The translations under genes were made by a program, and so were the position numbers. Positions 28,128-37,808 of a stretch of 64,000 nt of DNA are shown piece after piece. How positions within the stretch are numbered: position 1 is the first letter of the stretch; every line of letters begins with the position of its first letter. Location of the stretch: NCBI RefSeq assembly GCF_025643335.1, contig NZ_CP092489.1, positions 1,778,001 through 1,842,000 of the forward strand, in the 5' to 3' direction. The notes under the pieces are model-generated. The model searched no databases, had not been told where the DNA came from, and was given only the letters and a program-made list of their open reading frames with translations. The stretch is from Endozoicomonas sp. Mp262 (GTDB lineage: Bacteria; Pseudomonadota; Gammaproteobacteria; Pseudomonadales; Endozoicomonadaceae).

Positions 28128-29576
28128 TCAGGCTGAAGGTATCGGATGTGCCTGTTTTTGTTCCAATAGCAACCGGGTTATATAGGGAGCAATTCCCTGC
28201 AATAGCTGATATGCACTTACGCCAATATAGCTGGCGATGACTGCTAGCGAGAACAATCTATTTGTATATTTATGGGTATCAGGTTCCAGGCCGGGTTGCT
28301 GGAGAGTACGGTGGTAAAAGTTGTTGTAAATATTGTCTCGGATGATGGTTGCTATGTAGTTGTCGCAGCTATGCCAGGTTGTTCCTAGGTTGCATGCTGA
28401 ATTTATAACGCCTGTTAATGATAAACAGTTCTTAACTGTGTCTGCTTCTTCGCTTGTATGATTTGGCGTGAGGTGTTGTATGGTTTTGCCTGCGAGCAGA
28501 AAGGTTGAGTTCTGGTCACCGTAATAAGCGTTATACAGGGTGTTTATGGGGTCAAAATTTCGTGCGTGGGCTGTTATGGGTACAGTAACTGTCTGCCCCA
28601 CATGGCGGTATCCAAAATACTCAAAAGGCACGTTGGGAACAATATCAAATGGAAAGGCCACAAAGGCGATAATCCTTGTGCCAAATAGCTTATCTATTGC
28701 CATCGCAGCAGTGTGATCAAATACCCGCGGCCCACCCATTGTGATGACAAAAAGCTGGATGTTTTGGTGATCTGCTGAAGCCAAGTCCATTTCTTTAAAT
28801 AAGTAACTGGCGGTCAGAAGGGCTTTTGCTGCACCCAGACTGTGACCCATGATGATAAGTTCAAGTTGAATCCCGCTATCAGCAATGTCCTGTATGCTTG
28901 TGAGTGGAATACCTGTCAGATGGGGCAGTGCATTGATGAGAGTTTGTTGAACAGCGTCGTACGATGAGTTGGCGGCATTAACAAACCCTTTGTGACCCTG
29001 ACCTTTTAGCCCCATAGGCAGGTCTGTTTTGGCGGCATTCATATCCGTGAGAATGCCGGGGGTAGATTTGGTGCCGTTAAATGCCAGAACAGCGGTTATA
29101 TGATTGGGGTTATCACTGTCCGGCCTTAATGCCAGTAAACCGGATTGTTCAACCTCCTCTAGCTCAACCTCATCCATTGCTGTTGAAGATAAGAAGTAGT
29201 TTGTAGCAGCACTGATCGCAGGTTTCAGGATATTTGCGCCTTTGATACCCGTTTCACCTTCAATGACTGAAATATGCCAGCCTCTATATTTATTACTTGT
29301 GTGTCTTGGCAGATTGCCTTCCTGATCCATTTCATAGGCAAGAGAGGCAAAATTAATGACCTGTTGGAATAGGTCCGGGGTTGGCAACTGAAAATCTTTA
29401 TTGGGGGCTTCACTGCACGAGGTAATGCTTTCTTTAATGGGGACTGCGTTGCATAAGACAGTGCTTGTTTTTAGTCCTCCAAGGGCAGGTCTGGAGATTG
29501 CCGTCAATGCTGATATCAATAAAAGTAAAACGTGGATGCCGAATATGTTTTTGATAAGCATTCGGGATACCTTCAT
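28128..29576 (-). CDS. Secreted class-3 (fungal-type) lipase
   Basis: An alpha/beta hydrolase of the lipase class 3 family (PF01764), which mostly cleaves triacylglycerols or phospholipids. From ATG 29576 (MKVSRMLIKNIFGIH) it has 482 residues with a hydrophobic signal peptide. The nucleophile elbow is GHSLGAAKAL. An Asp follows in FPFDIVPNVPF, and a candidate His is in the C-terminal part; AFNGTKS supplies the oxyanion-side motif (GTxS type). The C-terminus contains a hydrophobic stretch (SLAVIASYIGVSAYQLL) that might anchor it. It lies between recN and grpE, where the backbone normally has nothing, so it is an accessory insertion. Host lipid use is a possible role, by inference. Confidence 0.85.
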   Translation of the reverse strand: MKVSRMLIKNIFGIHVLLLLISALTAISRPALGGLKTSTVLCNAVPIKESITSCSEAPNKDFQLPTPDLFQQVINFASLAYEMDQEGNLPRHTSNKYRGWHISVIEGETGIKGANILKPAISAATNYFLSSTAMDEVELEEVEQSGLLALRPDSDNPNHITAVLAFNGTKSTPGILTDMNAAKTDLPMGLKGQGHKGFVNAANSSYDAVQQTLINALPHLTGIPLTSIQDIADSGIQLELIIMGHSLGAAKALLTASYLFKEMDLASADHQNIQLFVITMGGPRVFDHTAAMAIDKLFGTRIIAFVAFPFDIVPNVPFEYFGYRHVGQTVTVPITAHARNFDPINTLYNAYYGDQNSTFLLAGKTIQHLTPNHTSEEADTVKNCLSLTGVINSACNLGTTWHSCDNYIATIIRDNIYNNFYHRTLQQPGLEPDTHKYTNRLFSLAVIASYIGVSAYQLLQGIAPYITRLLLEQKQAHPIPSA

Positions 29577-29753
29577 CTTTAAAATTATCAACGTCCTTTT
29601 ATTCAAATGAGTCCTGAATTAACGCTTATCCTGCAATATAGGCTTTGTATTTTCATCTGACTAATAAGCCAAATTTGTTTTGTTTTTTTTGAAAATGGTC
29701 AATGTCAGTGAATGCTCTGTTGCCACTGTCTTTTGCTGTTTTTGTTCTTTTTC

Positions 29754-29781
29754 CTTGAATCACCATCTTGCGTCCCCATAT
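29754..29781 (+). promoter_or_regulatory. Heat-shock (sigma-32) promoter of grpE
   Basis: CTTGAA (29754-29759) and CCCCATAT (29774-29781) are 14 bases apart, matching the CTTGAAA / CCCCATNT consensus. It lies about 95 bases before grpE. Confidence 0.85.
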
Positions 29782-29875
29782 AGCATTCATTAAGTTGAAT
29801 TGCCCTGGTGGGTGTTTTCATGACTGACTGGGAACACCCCCTGGAACAGGCCAGATAAAGATCCGGAGAATCGGG

Positions 29876-30487
29876 ATGACTGTAGAAAACGGTAAGGCAG
29901 AAGAGCAGCTTCAGTCTGCAGAAGAAGTTGTCATTGAAAAAGAATCGCCTGAGTTGACTGAAGAGCTTATGCAGAAAGAGGGTGAGAGTTTGGAAAACGC
30001 TACCCTTGATCAGAATGATTCCGGTTGGCAGCAAAGAATTGAAGAGCTGACAGCTGAGCTGGATAAGGCCAAAGATCTTGCCCTGCGGGCACAGGCAGAA
30101 ATGCAGAATGTAAAGCGCCGGGCAGAGCTGGATGTTGAGAAGGCGCATAAATATGCTCTGGATAAATTTGTAGAGTCTCTGCTGCCTGTTGTGGACAGTC
30201 TTGAAAAGGGGATTGAAAGTGCAGCCCAGGCCGAAGGTGGCCATGATGCCATGAAAGAGGGCATGGAGCTGACCCTGAAGCTTTTCCTGGATACCCTGGA
30301 ACGCTTTAAGGTTCAGCAGATGAATCCGGAGGGCGAGCCTTTTGACCCTAACTTCCATCAGGCCATGTCCATGGTGCCTAACCCGAGCGTAGAGCCTAAT
30401 ACCATTATGGCGGTTTTCCAGAAAGGCTATACCCTGAATGAAAGGGTTGTTCGTCCCGCCATGGTTGTTGTTGCCAAGGGAGCCTGA
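29876..30487 (+). CDS. grpE: Nucleotide exchange factor GrpE
   Basis: Releases ADP from DnaK in the Hsp70 cycle. It has 203 residues: an acidic disordered N-terminus, a long helix (IEELTAELDKAKDLALRAQA, then EMQNVKRRAELDVEKAHKYA) that dimerises and acts as a thermosensor in E. coli, and the C-terminal beta domain with FDPNFHQAMS and VFQKGYTLNERVVRPAMVVV. It leads the grpE-dnaK-dnaJ set and has its own heat-shock promoter. Confidence 0.97.
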   Translation: MTVENGKAEEQLQSAEEVVIEKESPELTEELMQKEGESLENATLDQNDSGWQQRIEELTAELDKAKDLALRAQAEMQNVKRRAELDVEKAHKYALDKFVESLLPVVDSLEKGIESAAQAEGGHDAMKEGMELTLKLFLDTLERFKVQQMNPEGEPFDPNFHQAMSMVPNPSVEPNTIMAVFQKGYTLNERVVRPAMVVVAKGA

Positions 30488-30553
30488 TGAGGCGGCAATT
30501 TTCCGGGAATAAGCCTGCGGAAAATAAATAGTTAAATAGGTATAAGGAGCACC

Positions 30554-30581
30554 CTTGAAAAAAAAACAGGTGCTCCCATAT
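30554..30581 (+). promoter_or_regulatory. Heat-shock (sigma-32) promoter of dnaK
   Basis: CTTGAAA (30554-30560) and TCCCATAT (30574-30581) have the same spacing as the grpE promoter, and both are followed by AGCATTCA, so the two promoter regions look like copies. dnaK starts 100 bases downstream. Confidence 0.8.
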
Positions 30582-30681
30582 AGCATTCAAAGGCCGTGAA
30601 TTAAGGCGCAACCAACGGCGTAACAAGCGGCGGAAACCAGATAAGAAGCTCTGCAGGTCAGGGCGGTGGAGAGATTCAGAA

Positions 30682-32610
30682 ATGGGCAAGATAATCGGTA
30701 TTGACCTGGGTACAACCAACTCCTGTGTGGCCATCCTGGACGGTGACAAGTCCAAGGTGTTGGAAAACGCAGAAGGTGCACGCACCACACCTTCCGTTAT
30801 CGCATTCACTGATGATGGTGAAACCCTGGTAGGCCAGCCTGCCAAGCGTCAGGCGGTTACCAACCCGGACAATACCCTGTTCGCCATCAAGCGTCTGATC
30901 GGTCGTCGCTTCAAGGACGATGTGGTTCAGAAAGACATCCAGATGGTGCCCTACAAAATTGCTGAAGCCGACAATGGCGATGCCTGGGTTGAAATCAAGG
31001 GTGATAAGAAAGCCCCTCCCCAGATTTCTGCTGAAATTCTGAAAAAAATGAAGAAAACAGCAGAAGACTATCTGGGTGAGTCCGTAACCGAAGCGGTTAT
31101 CACTGTACCTGCATACTTCAATGACTCCCAGCGTCAGGCCACTAAAGATGCTGGTCGTATTGCCGGTCTGGAAGTCAAGCGTATCATCAACGAGCCTACT
31201 GCCGCCGCCCTTGCCTATGGCATGGACAAGAAAAAAGGCGACCAGACTGTAGCGGTATACGACCTGGGTGGTGGTACTTTCGATATCTCCATCATTGAAA
31301 TTGCAGACGTTGATGGTGAGCACCAGTTTGAAGTACTGGCCACCAACGGTGACACCTTCCTGGGTGGTGAAGACTTCGACATGCACCTGATCGAGTATCT
31401 GGCAGCCGAATTCAAGAAGGATCAGGGCATTGACCTGAAAGGTGATCCCCTGGCCATGCAGCGTCTGAAAGAAGCCGCTGAAAAAGCCAAAATCGAGCTG
31501 TCCTCTGCCCAGCAAACCGATGTTAACCTGCCATACATTACCGCTGATGCCACAGGGCCTAAGCACCTGAATGTTAAAGTAACCCGTGCCAAGCTGGAAT
31601 CTCTGGTTGAAGCGCTGGTGGAGCGCTCCCTGACACCTTGTGCCACTGCATTGAAAGATGCCGACCTGGATATGTCTGACATCGACGAAGTGATTCTGGT
31701 GGGTGGTCAGACCCGTATGCCTCTGGTTCAGGAGCGTGTGGCCAAGTTCTTTGGTAAAGAGCCACGTAAAGACGTGAACCCTGATGAAGCGGTTGCCATG
31801 GGTGCTTCTATCCAGGCTGCGGTTCTGGCAGGTGATGTTAAAGACGTGCTGCTGCTGGACGTAACTCCGCTGACTCTGGGTATTGAAACCATGGGTGGTG
31901 TGATGACTGCCCTGATTGACAAGAACACCACGATTCCTACCAAGAAGTCCCAGGTGTTCTCCACAGCCGATGACAATCAGACTGCGGTAACCATTCACGT
32001 TTGTCAGGGTGAGCGTAAGCAGGCTACACAGAATAAGTCCCTGGGTCGTTTTGACCTGGCTGACATTCCTCCAGCACCTCGTGGTATGCCTCAGATCGAA
32101 GTGAGCTTCGACCTGGATGCCAACGGTATCCTGAATGTATCTGCTAAAGACAAGGCCACTGGCAAAGAGCAGTCCATCGTCATTAAGGCATCCAGCGGCC
32201 TGTCTGATGATGAAATCGATTCCATGGTTAAGGATGCTGAAGCTCACGCGGCAGAAGACAAGAAGTTTGAAGAGCTGGCATCTGCCCGCAACACTGCCGA
32301 TGGCCTGATTCACGCCACTCGCAAGACGCTGGAAGAGGCGGGTGACAAGGCCTCTGAAGAAGAAAAGACAGCCATTAACAAGGCTATCTCTGAACTGGAA
32401 GACGCGCTCAAGGCTGATAACAAGGACGACATTGAAGCCAAGACCAAGGCTCTGTCTGATGCTTCCGGAAGCCTGGCCCAGAAGATGTACGCTGAAGCTG
32501 CCCAGCAACAGCAAGGCGCCCAGCCTGAGGAAGGCAAGGCGGACTCTGGCCGTTCCGCAGACGATGCGGTTGATGCAGAGTTTGAAGAAGTAAAAGACGA
32601 GAAGAAGTGA
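30682..32610 (+). CDS. dnaK: Chaperone DnaK (Hsp70)
   Basis: ATP-driven chaperone that binds exposed hydrophobic peptides with DnaJ and GrpE. The 642-residue protein begins [18 protein letters not shown], the phosphate-1 motif. [14 protein letters not shown] is the phosphate-2 loop and [13 protein letters not shown] the adenosine motif. The linker and substrate-binding domain follow ([19 protein letters not shown]), then a helical lid and an acidic EEVKDEKK end that resembles the co-chaperone tail. The alternative frames along it are shadows. Confidence 0.98.
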   Translation: MGKIIGIDLGTTNSCVAILDGDKSKVLENAEGARTTPSVIAFTDDGETLVGQPAKRQAVTNPDNTLFAIKRLIGRRFKDDVVQKDIQMVPYKIAEADNGDAWVEIKGDKKAPPQISAEILKKMKKTAEDYLGESVTEAVITVPAYFNDSQRQATKDAGRIAGLEVKRIINEPTAAALAYGMDKKKGDQTVAVYDLGGGTFDISIIEIADVDGEHQFEVLATNGDTFLGGEDFDMHLIEYLAAEFKKDQGIDLKGDPLAMQRLKEAAEKAKIELSSAQQTDVNLPYITADATGPKHLNVKVTRAKLESLVEALVERSLTPCATALKDADLDMSDIDEVILVGGQTRMPLVQERVAKFFGKEPRKDVNPDEAVAMGASIQAAVLAGDVKDVLLLDVTPLTLGIETMGGVMTALIDKNTTIPTKKSQVFSTADDNQTAVTIHVCQGERKQATQNKSLGRFDLADIPPAPRGMPQIEVSFDLDANGILNVSAKDKATGKEQSIVIKASSGLSDDEIDSMVKDAEAHAAEDKKFEELASARNTADGLIHATRKTLEEAGDKASEEEKTAINKAISELEDALKADNKDDIEAKTKALSDASGSLAQKMYAEAAQQQQGAQPEEGKADSGRSADDAVDAEFEEVKDEKK

Positions 32611-32655
32611 TCATTCAATATCACTCCTGACGGATGATGTTGTAGTTGCAGACGG

Positions 32656-32686
32656 CGCGGGAGTTTATCCCGCGTTGTTGTGTCTG
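32656..32686 (+). terminator. Hairpin after dnaK
   Basis: CGCGGGA and TCCCGCG pair around GTTTA and are followed by T-rich TTGTTGTG. In the 259 bases between dnaK and dnaJ this could cut transcription to lower dnaJ, as a partial terminator does in other dnaKJ operons. Confidence 0.6.
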
Positions 32687-32869
32687 ACAGTCACGAAACT
32701 AGCCATGAAATATCCGGGTTAGGATCATCATGGCGGCCGTAATCAGATGTTATCGTTGTCCCCGAAGCTTTCTGGGCGATAAGGGCTGAGCAATCACGGT
32801 TAATTTAATTGCCGCTATTCCGATTTAAAGTTATCGATTCGGAGTGCTAGAGGTTTCAGGGTTTTACTT

Positions 32870-34015
32870 ATGGCAAAGCGAGACTATTACGAAGTACTGG
32901 GTGTTGAAAAAGGTGCTTCGGACAAAGAAATTAAAAAGGCCTATCGCCGGATGGCCATGAAGTTTCACCCTGACCGCAATCCGGATGATAAGGAGGCAGA
33001 AGAGCGCTTCAAGGAAGTTAACGAAGCCTTTGAAATACTGTCTGATGACCAGAAGCGCGGAGCTTATGATCAGTATGGCCATGCCGGGGTTGACCCCAAT
33101 ATGGGAGGCATGGGCGGTGCCGGAGGCTTTGGTGCTGGTAACTTCAGTGATATTTTTGGCGATGTCTTTGGTGATATTTTTGGTGCAGGCGGTGGTGGTC
33201 GTACCCATAGTAGCGTACAACGGGGAGCCGACCTCCGTTATCAGCTTGAATTGAGCCTTGAAGAAGCCGTTAAGGGCACCAATAAAAAAATTCGTATCCC
33301 CACCCTGGTGGAATGTAAAGAGTGCAATGGCTCAGGCGCTAAAAAAGGCACCCAGCCTGTTACTTGTACCACCTGTGGCGGTGTTGGTCAGGTGCGTATG
33401 CAGCAGGGCTTCTTTTCTGTCCAGCAGACCTGTCCGGAGTGTCATGGCAGTGGCAAGATGGTAAAGAACCCTTGTGGTGGCTGTCATGGCGAAGGCCGGG
33501 TTCAGGAGCACAAGACACTGTCTGTGAAAATTCCTGCCGGGGTGGATACCGGTGATCGTATTCGCCTGGCTGGAGAAGGTGAGGCGGGGGTTAATGGTGG
33601 GCCTGCCGGTGATCTTTATGTGCAGATCAGTGTGGCGGACCATCCGATTTTCCAGCGTGATGGTAAACACCTGTACTGTGAAGTGCCTATCACCTTTGTT
33701 GATGCTGCCCTGGGTGGTGAACTGGAAGTGCCAACCCTTGAAGGCCGGGTTAAGCTAAAGATTCCTTCAGAAACCCAGACCGGAAAGCTGTTCAGGTTAA
33801 GAGGAAAGGGCGTAACGCCTGTAAGAGGCGGGACTGCCGGTGATTTAATGTGCCGGGTTGTGGTTGAAACCCCTATCAAGCTGACAGAGAGGCAAAAAGA
33901 GCTGCTAAGAGAGCTGCACAACACATTTGAGGATGAAGGGCAGGGGCATCAGTCACCCAAGAAAAAGTCATTCTTTGAGGGCGTAAAACGTTTTTTTGAT
34001 GACATGACCTCCTGA
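32870..34015 (+). CDS. dnaJ: Co-chaperone DnaJ (Hsp40)
   Basis: Stimulates the DnaK ATPase and delivers substrates. The 381 residues show the J domain with HPD in [11 protein letters not shown], a Gly/Phe-rich linker ([19 protein letters not shown]), and four zinc motifs [24 protein letters not shown] and CGGCHGEG. The C-terminal substrate-binding domains follow. In relatives dapB comes next; here 4 kb of accessory genes intervene. Confidence 0.98.
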   Translation: MAKRDYYEVLGVEKGASDKEIKKAYRRMAMKFHPDRNPDDKEAEERFKEVNEAFEILSDDQKRGAYDQYGHAGVDPNMGGMGGAGGFGAGNFSDIFGDVFGDIFGAGGGGRTHSSVQRGADLRYQLELSLEEAVKGTNKKIRIPTLVECKECNGSGAKKGTQPVTCTTCGGVGQVRMQQGFFSVQQTCPECHGSGKMVKNPCGGCHGEGRVQEHKTLSVKIPAGVDTGDRIRLAGEGEAGVNGGPAGDLYVQISVADHPIFQRDGKHLYCEVPITFVDAALGGELEVPTLEGRVKLKIPSETQTGKLFRLRGKGVTPVRGGTAGDLMCRVVVETPIKLTERQKELLRELHNTFEDEGQGHQSPKKKSFFEGVKRFFDDMTS

Positions 34016-34058
34016 TTAACCGCTCCCTGTTTTCCGCTAAGAAAAAAGGCTGGATTGA

Positions 34059-34094
34059 CATATATGGTTACAGTCTAGGCTGTAACCATATATG
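34059..34094. promoter_or_regulatory. Perfect palindrome, probable antitoxin operator
   Basis: Two exact 15-bp arms, CATATATGGTTACAG and CTGTAACCATATATG, flank TCTAGG. The left arm overlaps the CA of a TTGACA hexamer. It lies 15 bases before the HigA-like gene, where such antitoxins bind to repress their own operon. Confidence 0.75.
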
Positions 34095-34108
34095 TTACAG
34101 GTGGCTGT

Positions 34109-34456
34109 ATGGCTATCAAGAAGTTTCTGGACAAAGGGTTGGAAGCAGTAATTATGACCAGAAAAAGAAACCGAAAACCTACACACCCTGGCTACTTTTT
34201 CAAAGTCGATGTGCTGGCTGCAAACAATGTTAGCATCAGTGAGGCAGCCAGAACGCTGGGTGTTTCTCGTAAGCACTTATCCGCTTTTGTTAATGAAAAA
34301 GTCCCTTGCAGTCGTGACTTGGCGAAGCGCCTTGCTCTAGCCACAGAAACCAGTATTGCAAGCTGGCTTAGTATGCAGGCGGCTGTTGATGTCTGGGAAG
34401 CTGAGCATGATGACAGTGCCCACTATGACGCTGTAGGGAAAATTGCTTTTGGTTGA
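34109..34456 (+). CDS. higA: HigA-family antitoxin carrying a HigB N-terminal vestige
   Basis: 115 residues. From Met16 the protein is a HigA/XRE antitoxin: RKPTHPGYFFKVDVLAANN, then a helix-turn-helix (SISEAARTLGVSRKHLSAFV) and LAKRLALATETSIASWLSMQ. The first 15 residues, MAIKKFLDKGLEAVI, are not HigA but resemble the start of HigB toxins (MIKSFKHKGLK...). This suggests a deletion fused the first codons of higB to higA, leaving no toxin. Translation may start at ATG 34109 or the internal ATG 34154. The palindrome just upstream is a likely autoregulatory operator. It may still repress related toxin operons in trans. Confidence 0.8.
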   Translation: MAIKKFLDKGLEAVIMTRKRNRKPTHPGYFFKVDVLAANNVSISEAARTLGVSRKHLSAFVNEKVPCSRDLAKRLALATETSIASWLSMQAAVDVWEAEHDDSAHYDAVGKIAFG

Positions 34457-34659
34457 TGGTGTATCGATTGAAGCGGTATATCCGGTTTTCTTTTTTCTCA
34501 TGAGAGAAATGTAAACTACTCCATGAGCCTAAATACTTTTCTGCTTTTCGTGTGGGATAGCTTTACTCCCCCTATGTGTTAAGGCTGTTTTTTGTGGTTT
34601 TTAGGATACTGCCTGCCAAAATAGCCGATTTTTTTAGCTGAATGGGTGACGTGTTTTTT

Positions 34660-34960
34660 TTTAAGCTTTAAAGTCCGGTATAAAAAATAATCATATTGAG
34701 TTTACCCTATTTTTTCCGATGTTTTTTTAGGAGAGATGCTTTTTTCCAGAGGTTTATCCACAGAAAAAGTGGAAAAGTCGACGATAGACGTGTGCATGAG
34801 TATGCTATTTTTTTAGTTTCCTGATAGCGTAATCTGAAAAACAATACAACCCTATTTTTTTAAAATTCCCCTGTTTTTTAAGGGGAAAATGATTTTCACA
34901 GATTATTTTTATGAGTATTTGAGTGTTTGTTTTTTTACTCATTTACTCATAAATTTGGGT
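34660..34960. other. A+T-rich origin-like repeat, left copy, with DnaA box
   Basis: It contains a perfect DnaA box TTATCCACA (34754-34762) within a 55-base block (34741-34795) nearly repeated at 36224-36278, tracts of CCCTATTTTTT, and octamer-like TTTACTCA repeats (about 34936-34952). No gene is convincing from 34457 to 35089; an open frame at 34889-35122 has low-complexity codons and no ribosome site. Confidence 0.6.
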
Positions 34961-35089
34961 AAGTGCTCTGGTTTATTTTTAAACAGCAGAATAATGCCTG
35001 TCAAAGGTCTCCGGTTTTGTTCTGTTCTTGGAATAATCGGGGTACTTAATAGCTATAGCCAAAAAGTACCTGCTTACAGGATGCAGTTA

Positions 35090-35317
35090 TCAATCACTCT
35101 GAGCCTTGCTGGCGCGCTTTAGCTCTTTATGAATGAGTCGGTTTATTAAGTCATGGAGGGTTTCATTATTTTCAAGGGCCAGTTGTTTCAGGGATTTATG
35201 AACAGAGCGGGGCAAGTTAATATTGAGTCGTTTGACAGGCTCCCTTTGCAGGTCTGCTATAGCTTCATTAACTCTTTCAGACTTTTCACGTCTTGGCTTT
35301 CTGGCGAAAATACTCAT
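35090..35317 (-). CDS. Ribbon-helix-helix partner of ParA (centromere-binding type)
   Basis: A 75-residue basic protein. Residues 30-70 fit a ribbon-helix-helix fold: VKRLNINLPRSVHKSLKQLA, then LENNETLHDLINRLIHKELK. The first 25 residues are charged and probably flexible, as in ParG/ParB-like partners of small plasmid ParA proteins. Its start overlaps the end of parA by four bases (ATGA), so the two are cotranslated. It likely binds repeats near the locus and stimulates the ParA ATPase; inferred from context. Confidence 0.75.
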   Translation of the reverse strand: MSIFARKPRREKSERVNEAIADLQREPVKRLNINLPRSVHKSLKQLALENNETLHDLINRLIHKELKRASKAQSD

Positions 35318-35949
35318 AGATACTTGTCCTTAATCTCATTTTTTATAGTCATTATTTCCTCTTTGGCTTGACTGTATCTTTCCAGAAGAACGCTTTGTCC
35401 CCGGCCTGCCGCTGTGGGGTAGGCTAGCAGGTTGGTTGTGCGTGATGAAAGGATGGGGAGGTCATAATCGGATAAAGCTAATGACACTTCATCCCCTATA
35501 AGACTTTTTTTGATGGCTCTGGAAATGATGAAAGCTGATTCAGGACTTCCTCCTGAAACTTCTTGCCGGGTCTTTATCAGGTCAACGAGATCGGCTGTAG
35601 CCCAAACATCATAAGCAGAGGGGGTTACAGGTAGAATGACCAGGTCGGCTACTTTAAGTGCGGCAGCAGCGAGCTTATCGGCGGCGGGGGCACCATCAAT
35701 AACAATGTATTGATAAGAGTCTGACACGGCATTCAGGTCTACAGGCAGTGTTTCTCTGCTCATCCCAAGAACCGGGATAAGTGAGCCGCCGTTCACTTCA
35801 TTCCAGTCAAGAGAGCTTCCCTGGGGATCCTGGTCCACCAGTAAAACCTCTCCGGGAAAATCCTGGGCTAATGCGCAGGCCAGATTACAAGAAATAGTTG
35901 TTTTACCAACGCCTCCTTTTTGATTGAGTACAGCAATTACATAAGCCAT
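35314..35949 (-). CDS. parA: ParA-family partition ATPase (plasmid type)
   Basis: A 211-residue ATPase of the small plasmid ParA/ParF group, without the N-terminal DNA-binding domain. It carries the deviant Walker A QKGGVGKTT (residues 10-18), LLVDQDPQGSSLDW (A'), and YIVIDGAPA (Walker B). Such proteins position plasmids or other DNA along the nucleoid. It forms an operon with the ribbon-helix-helix gene and the pair is flanked by two DnaA-box repeats. No replication initiator is in the window, so it may be a relic of an integrated replicon. Confidence 0.88.
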   Translation of the reverse strand: MAYVIAVLNQKGGVGKTTISCNLACALAQDFPGEVLLVDQDPQGSSLDWNEVNGGSLIPVLGMSRETLPVDLNAVSDSYQYIVIDGAPAADKLAAAALKVADLVILPVTPSAYDVWATADLVDLIKTRQEVSGGSPESAFIISRAIKKSLIGDEVSLALSDYDLPILSSRTTNLLAYPTAAGRGQSVLLERYSQAKEEIMTIKNEIKDKYL

Positions 35950-36129
35950 TGTTTTTATCCTTTTTGCGTATTGGCCAGGATAGTTTAAGACTGTGAGTAA
36001 ATGAGTAGAAGAGGGGGGTTGAAAATAAAGCCGCTTAAGTTGTTTGATGTGAGTGATTATTTTTCTGTATTTTTAAAGCATATCATGTGGTTTTTTCTTA
36101 AAATAAGCGATTTTTTCTGTGTATTTTGA

Positions 36130-36440
36130 TGTTGCTGTAACATTTATCCTATAAATTTCGGTATGAAAAATAACCAGGTTGATTCGATACTGTTTTTACA
36201 GAGTTTTTTCTATGCTTGATGGGTTTTTCCAGAGGTTTATCCACAGAAACGGTGGAAAAGTAGACGGTTGACGTATACGTCAATGGATTCTTTTTTTTGT
36301 TTTTTTCTATTGGAAAAAAGCAGTAATAAAAATAATAGATTCTATTTTTCCCCTATTTTTTCAGGCTAAAAAATGCTAGCGGGTAGAATAAGGTGAGTAT
36401 TTGATAATTTACTTATTTACTCATTTACTTATCAAGGTTG
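36130..36440. other. A+T-rich origin-like repeat, right copy, with DnaA box
   Basis: A direct but diverged copy of the segment at 34660-34960, with TTATCCACA at 36237-36245 in the same block (CCAGAGG, the box, GTGGAAAAGT), CCCTATTTTTT, and TTTACT(C/T)A repeats near 36410-36432. It lies upstream of parA. The stretch 35950-36575 holds no gene. Confidence 0.6.
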
Positions 36441-36575
36441 GAAAAATATGCTTGATCTTTAAACAAAAGAGGGCGCTGGCATTTTTGAAATGATTTTTGC
36501 TGAAAAGAAGTCAAGAACAATAAGGTATCCTAATCGATAGCCTGATGGAAGGCTTTAGAGATTATTTTTAACTTT

Positions 36576-37694
36576 TTAATCATCAGACACTTTCAGGGAG
36601 TCAATATTAATGCCCTCGTGCCCGGGAGGCATCTTCCCGCTTAGTTTGATCATGAGTCTGAGGTCATTGGATGAGGTGGCATGTTGCAAGGCTTTTTCAT
36701 AGGTGATTTTTCCAGATTCATACAAGTCATACAGAGACTGGTCAAAGGTCTGCATTCCCTGTTCTCTGGATTTGCCCATCACTTCTCTTAGTTCATCAAT
36801 CTGCCCCTGTTTGATTAGGTCGGCTATACGGGGCGTGTTCAGGAGTACTTCTACGGCAGGGTATACTTTATTTTGTTCTTTTGAGGTTATAAGTTGCTGG
36901 CCAATAATGGCCTGGGTATTGAGAGATAAGTCCATCAATAATTGCGGGCGCTGCTCCTGGGGGAAAAAGTGAATGACTCGCTCAAGCGCCTGATAAGCGT
37001 TATTGGCATGTAAGGTGGCGAGGCAGAGATGACCGGTTTCCACAAACTCAATGGCATGCATCATAACCTTTGCGGATCGGATTTCTCCAATGGCGACAAC
37101 ATTGGGAGCCTGCCGGAGCGCATTGGCAAGGCCTTGTTCAAAACTTTCCGTGTCAAGGCCTACATCCCGTTGGGTAATAATGCAGTTTTTGTGTTCATGG
37201 ATAAACTCAATAGGGTCTTCGATAGTGATGATATGGCCGGTTCCTGCCCGGTTGCGATGACCGATCAGGGCTGCCATTGACGTTGTTTTGCCTGAGCCGG
37301 CAGCTCCAACAAACAGAATAAGCCCCCGGGGTTGCAGAACCTGGTCACCCAAGTGCGTCGGCAAGCCCAGTTCCGGGAGTGTGGGGATTGTGGTGTTGAT
37401 TTTTCGGATAACCATTCCGGGTTCGCCCTTTTGATAAAATGCACTAACCCGGAAGCGACCAATATTATCCAGATGTACCGCATAGTTGCTTTCATGGGTT
37501 TTACAGAACTGCTCAAACCGTTGTGAATCCATCAAGGCTTTTATTGCTTGCTCTGCCAGTGGTCTGGTGAGGGGCTGTTTGCTAATAGGGGTAATTTGAT
37601 TGTTTATTTTCAGGCAGGGGGGGTAGCCAACGGTGACGAAAAGCTCTGAGCTATTCTTTTCAACGACAAGCCTTAGGGCTTTATGGATATCCAT
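36576..37694 (-). CDS. pilU: Type IV pilus retraction ATPase PilU
   Basis: A hexameric AAA-type ATPase at the inner-membrane base of type IV pili that assists retraction and twitching. The 372 residues show Walker A GAAGSGKTTSM, Asp box HIITIEDPIEF, Walker B VVAIGEIRSAKVM and His box HLCLATLHANNA. The C-terminal ending (SSNDLRLMIKL followed by a short tail) is that of PilU rather than PilT. It stands alone between the par locus and dapB; the usual partner pilT is not adjacent. It could be a second retraction ATPase in the genome. Confidence 0.9.
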   Translation of the reverse strand: MDIHKALRLVVEKNSSELFVTVGYPPCLKINNQITPISKQPLTRPLAEQAIKALMDSQRFEQFCKTHESNYAVHLDNIGRFRVSAFYQKGEPGMVIRKINTTIPTLPELGLPTHLGDQVLQPRGLILFVGAAGSGKTTSMAALIGHRNRAGTGHIITIEDPIEFIHEHKNCIITQRDVGLDTESFEQGLANALRQAPNVVAIGEIRSAKVMMHAIEFVETGHLCLATLHANNAYQALERVIHFFPQEQRPQLLMDLSLNTQAIIGQQLITSKEQNKVYPAVEVLLNTPRIADLIKQGQIDELREVMGKSREQGMQTFDQSLYDLYESGKITYEKALQHATSSNDLRLMIKLSGKMPPGHEGINIDSLKVSDD

Positions 37695-37808
37695 ATCAGG
37701 GTCTCTTAATTTAATGGTCAGTTGTATTGAAATGATGTTCCAGTGCAGTTAGGCCAAGATAAGCGCCTCATTTTCAGCGTCCTGAGGCTGTCGCAAAAGT
37801 TATTTTTA

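Noticed and set aside
30676-32514. 612-residue open frame opposite dnaK
   Set aside because: Complementary shadow of the strongly biased dnaK coding sequence; no start signal and no family match.
34889-35122. 77-residue plus-strand frame
   Set aside because: It lies in the A+T-rich repeat and overlaps the RHH gene; composition follows the repeat.
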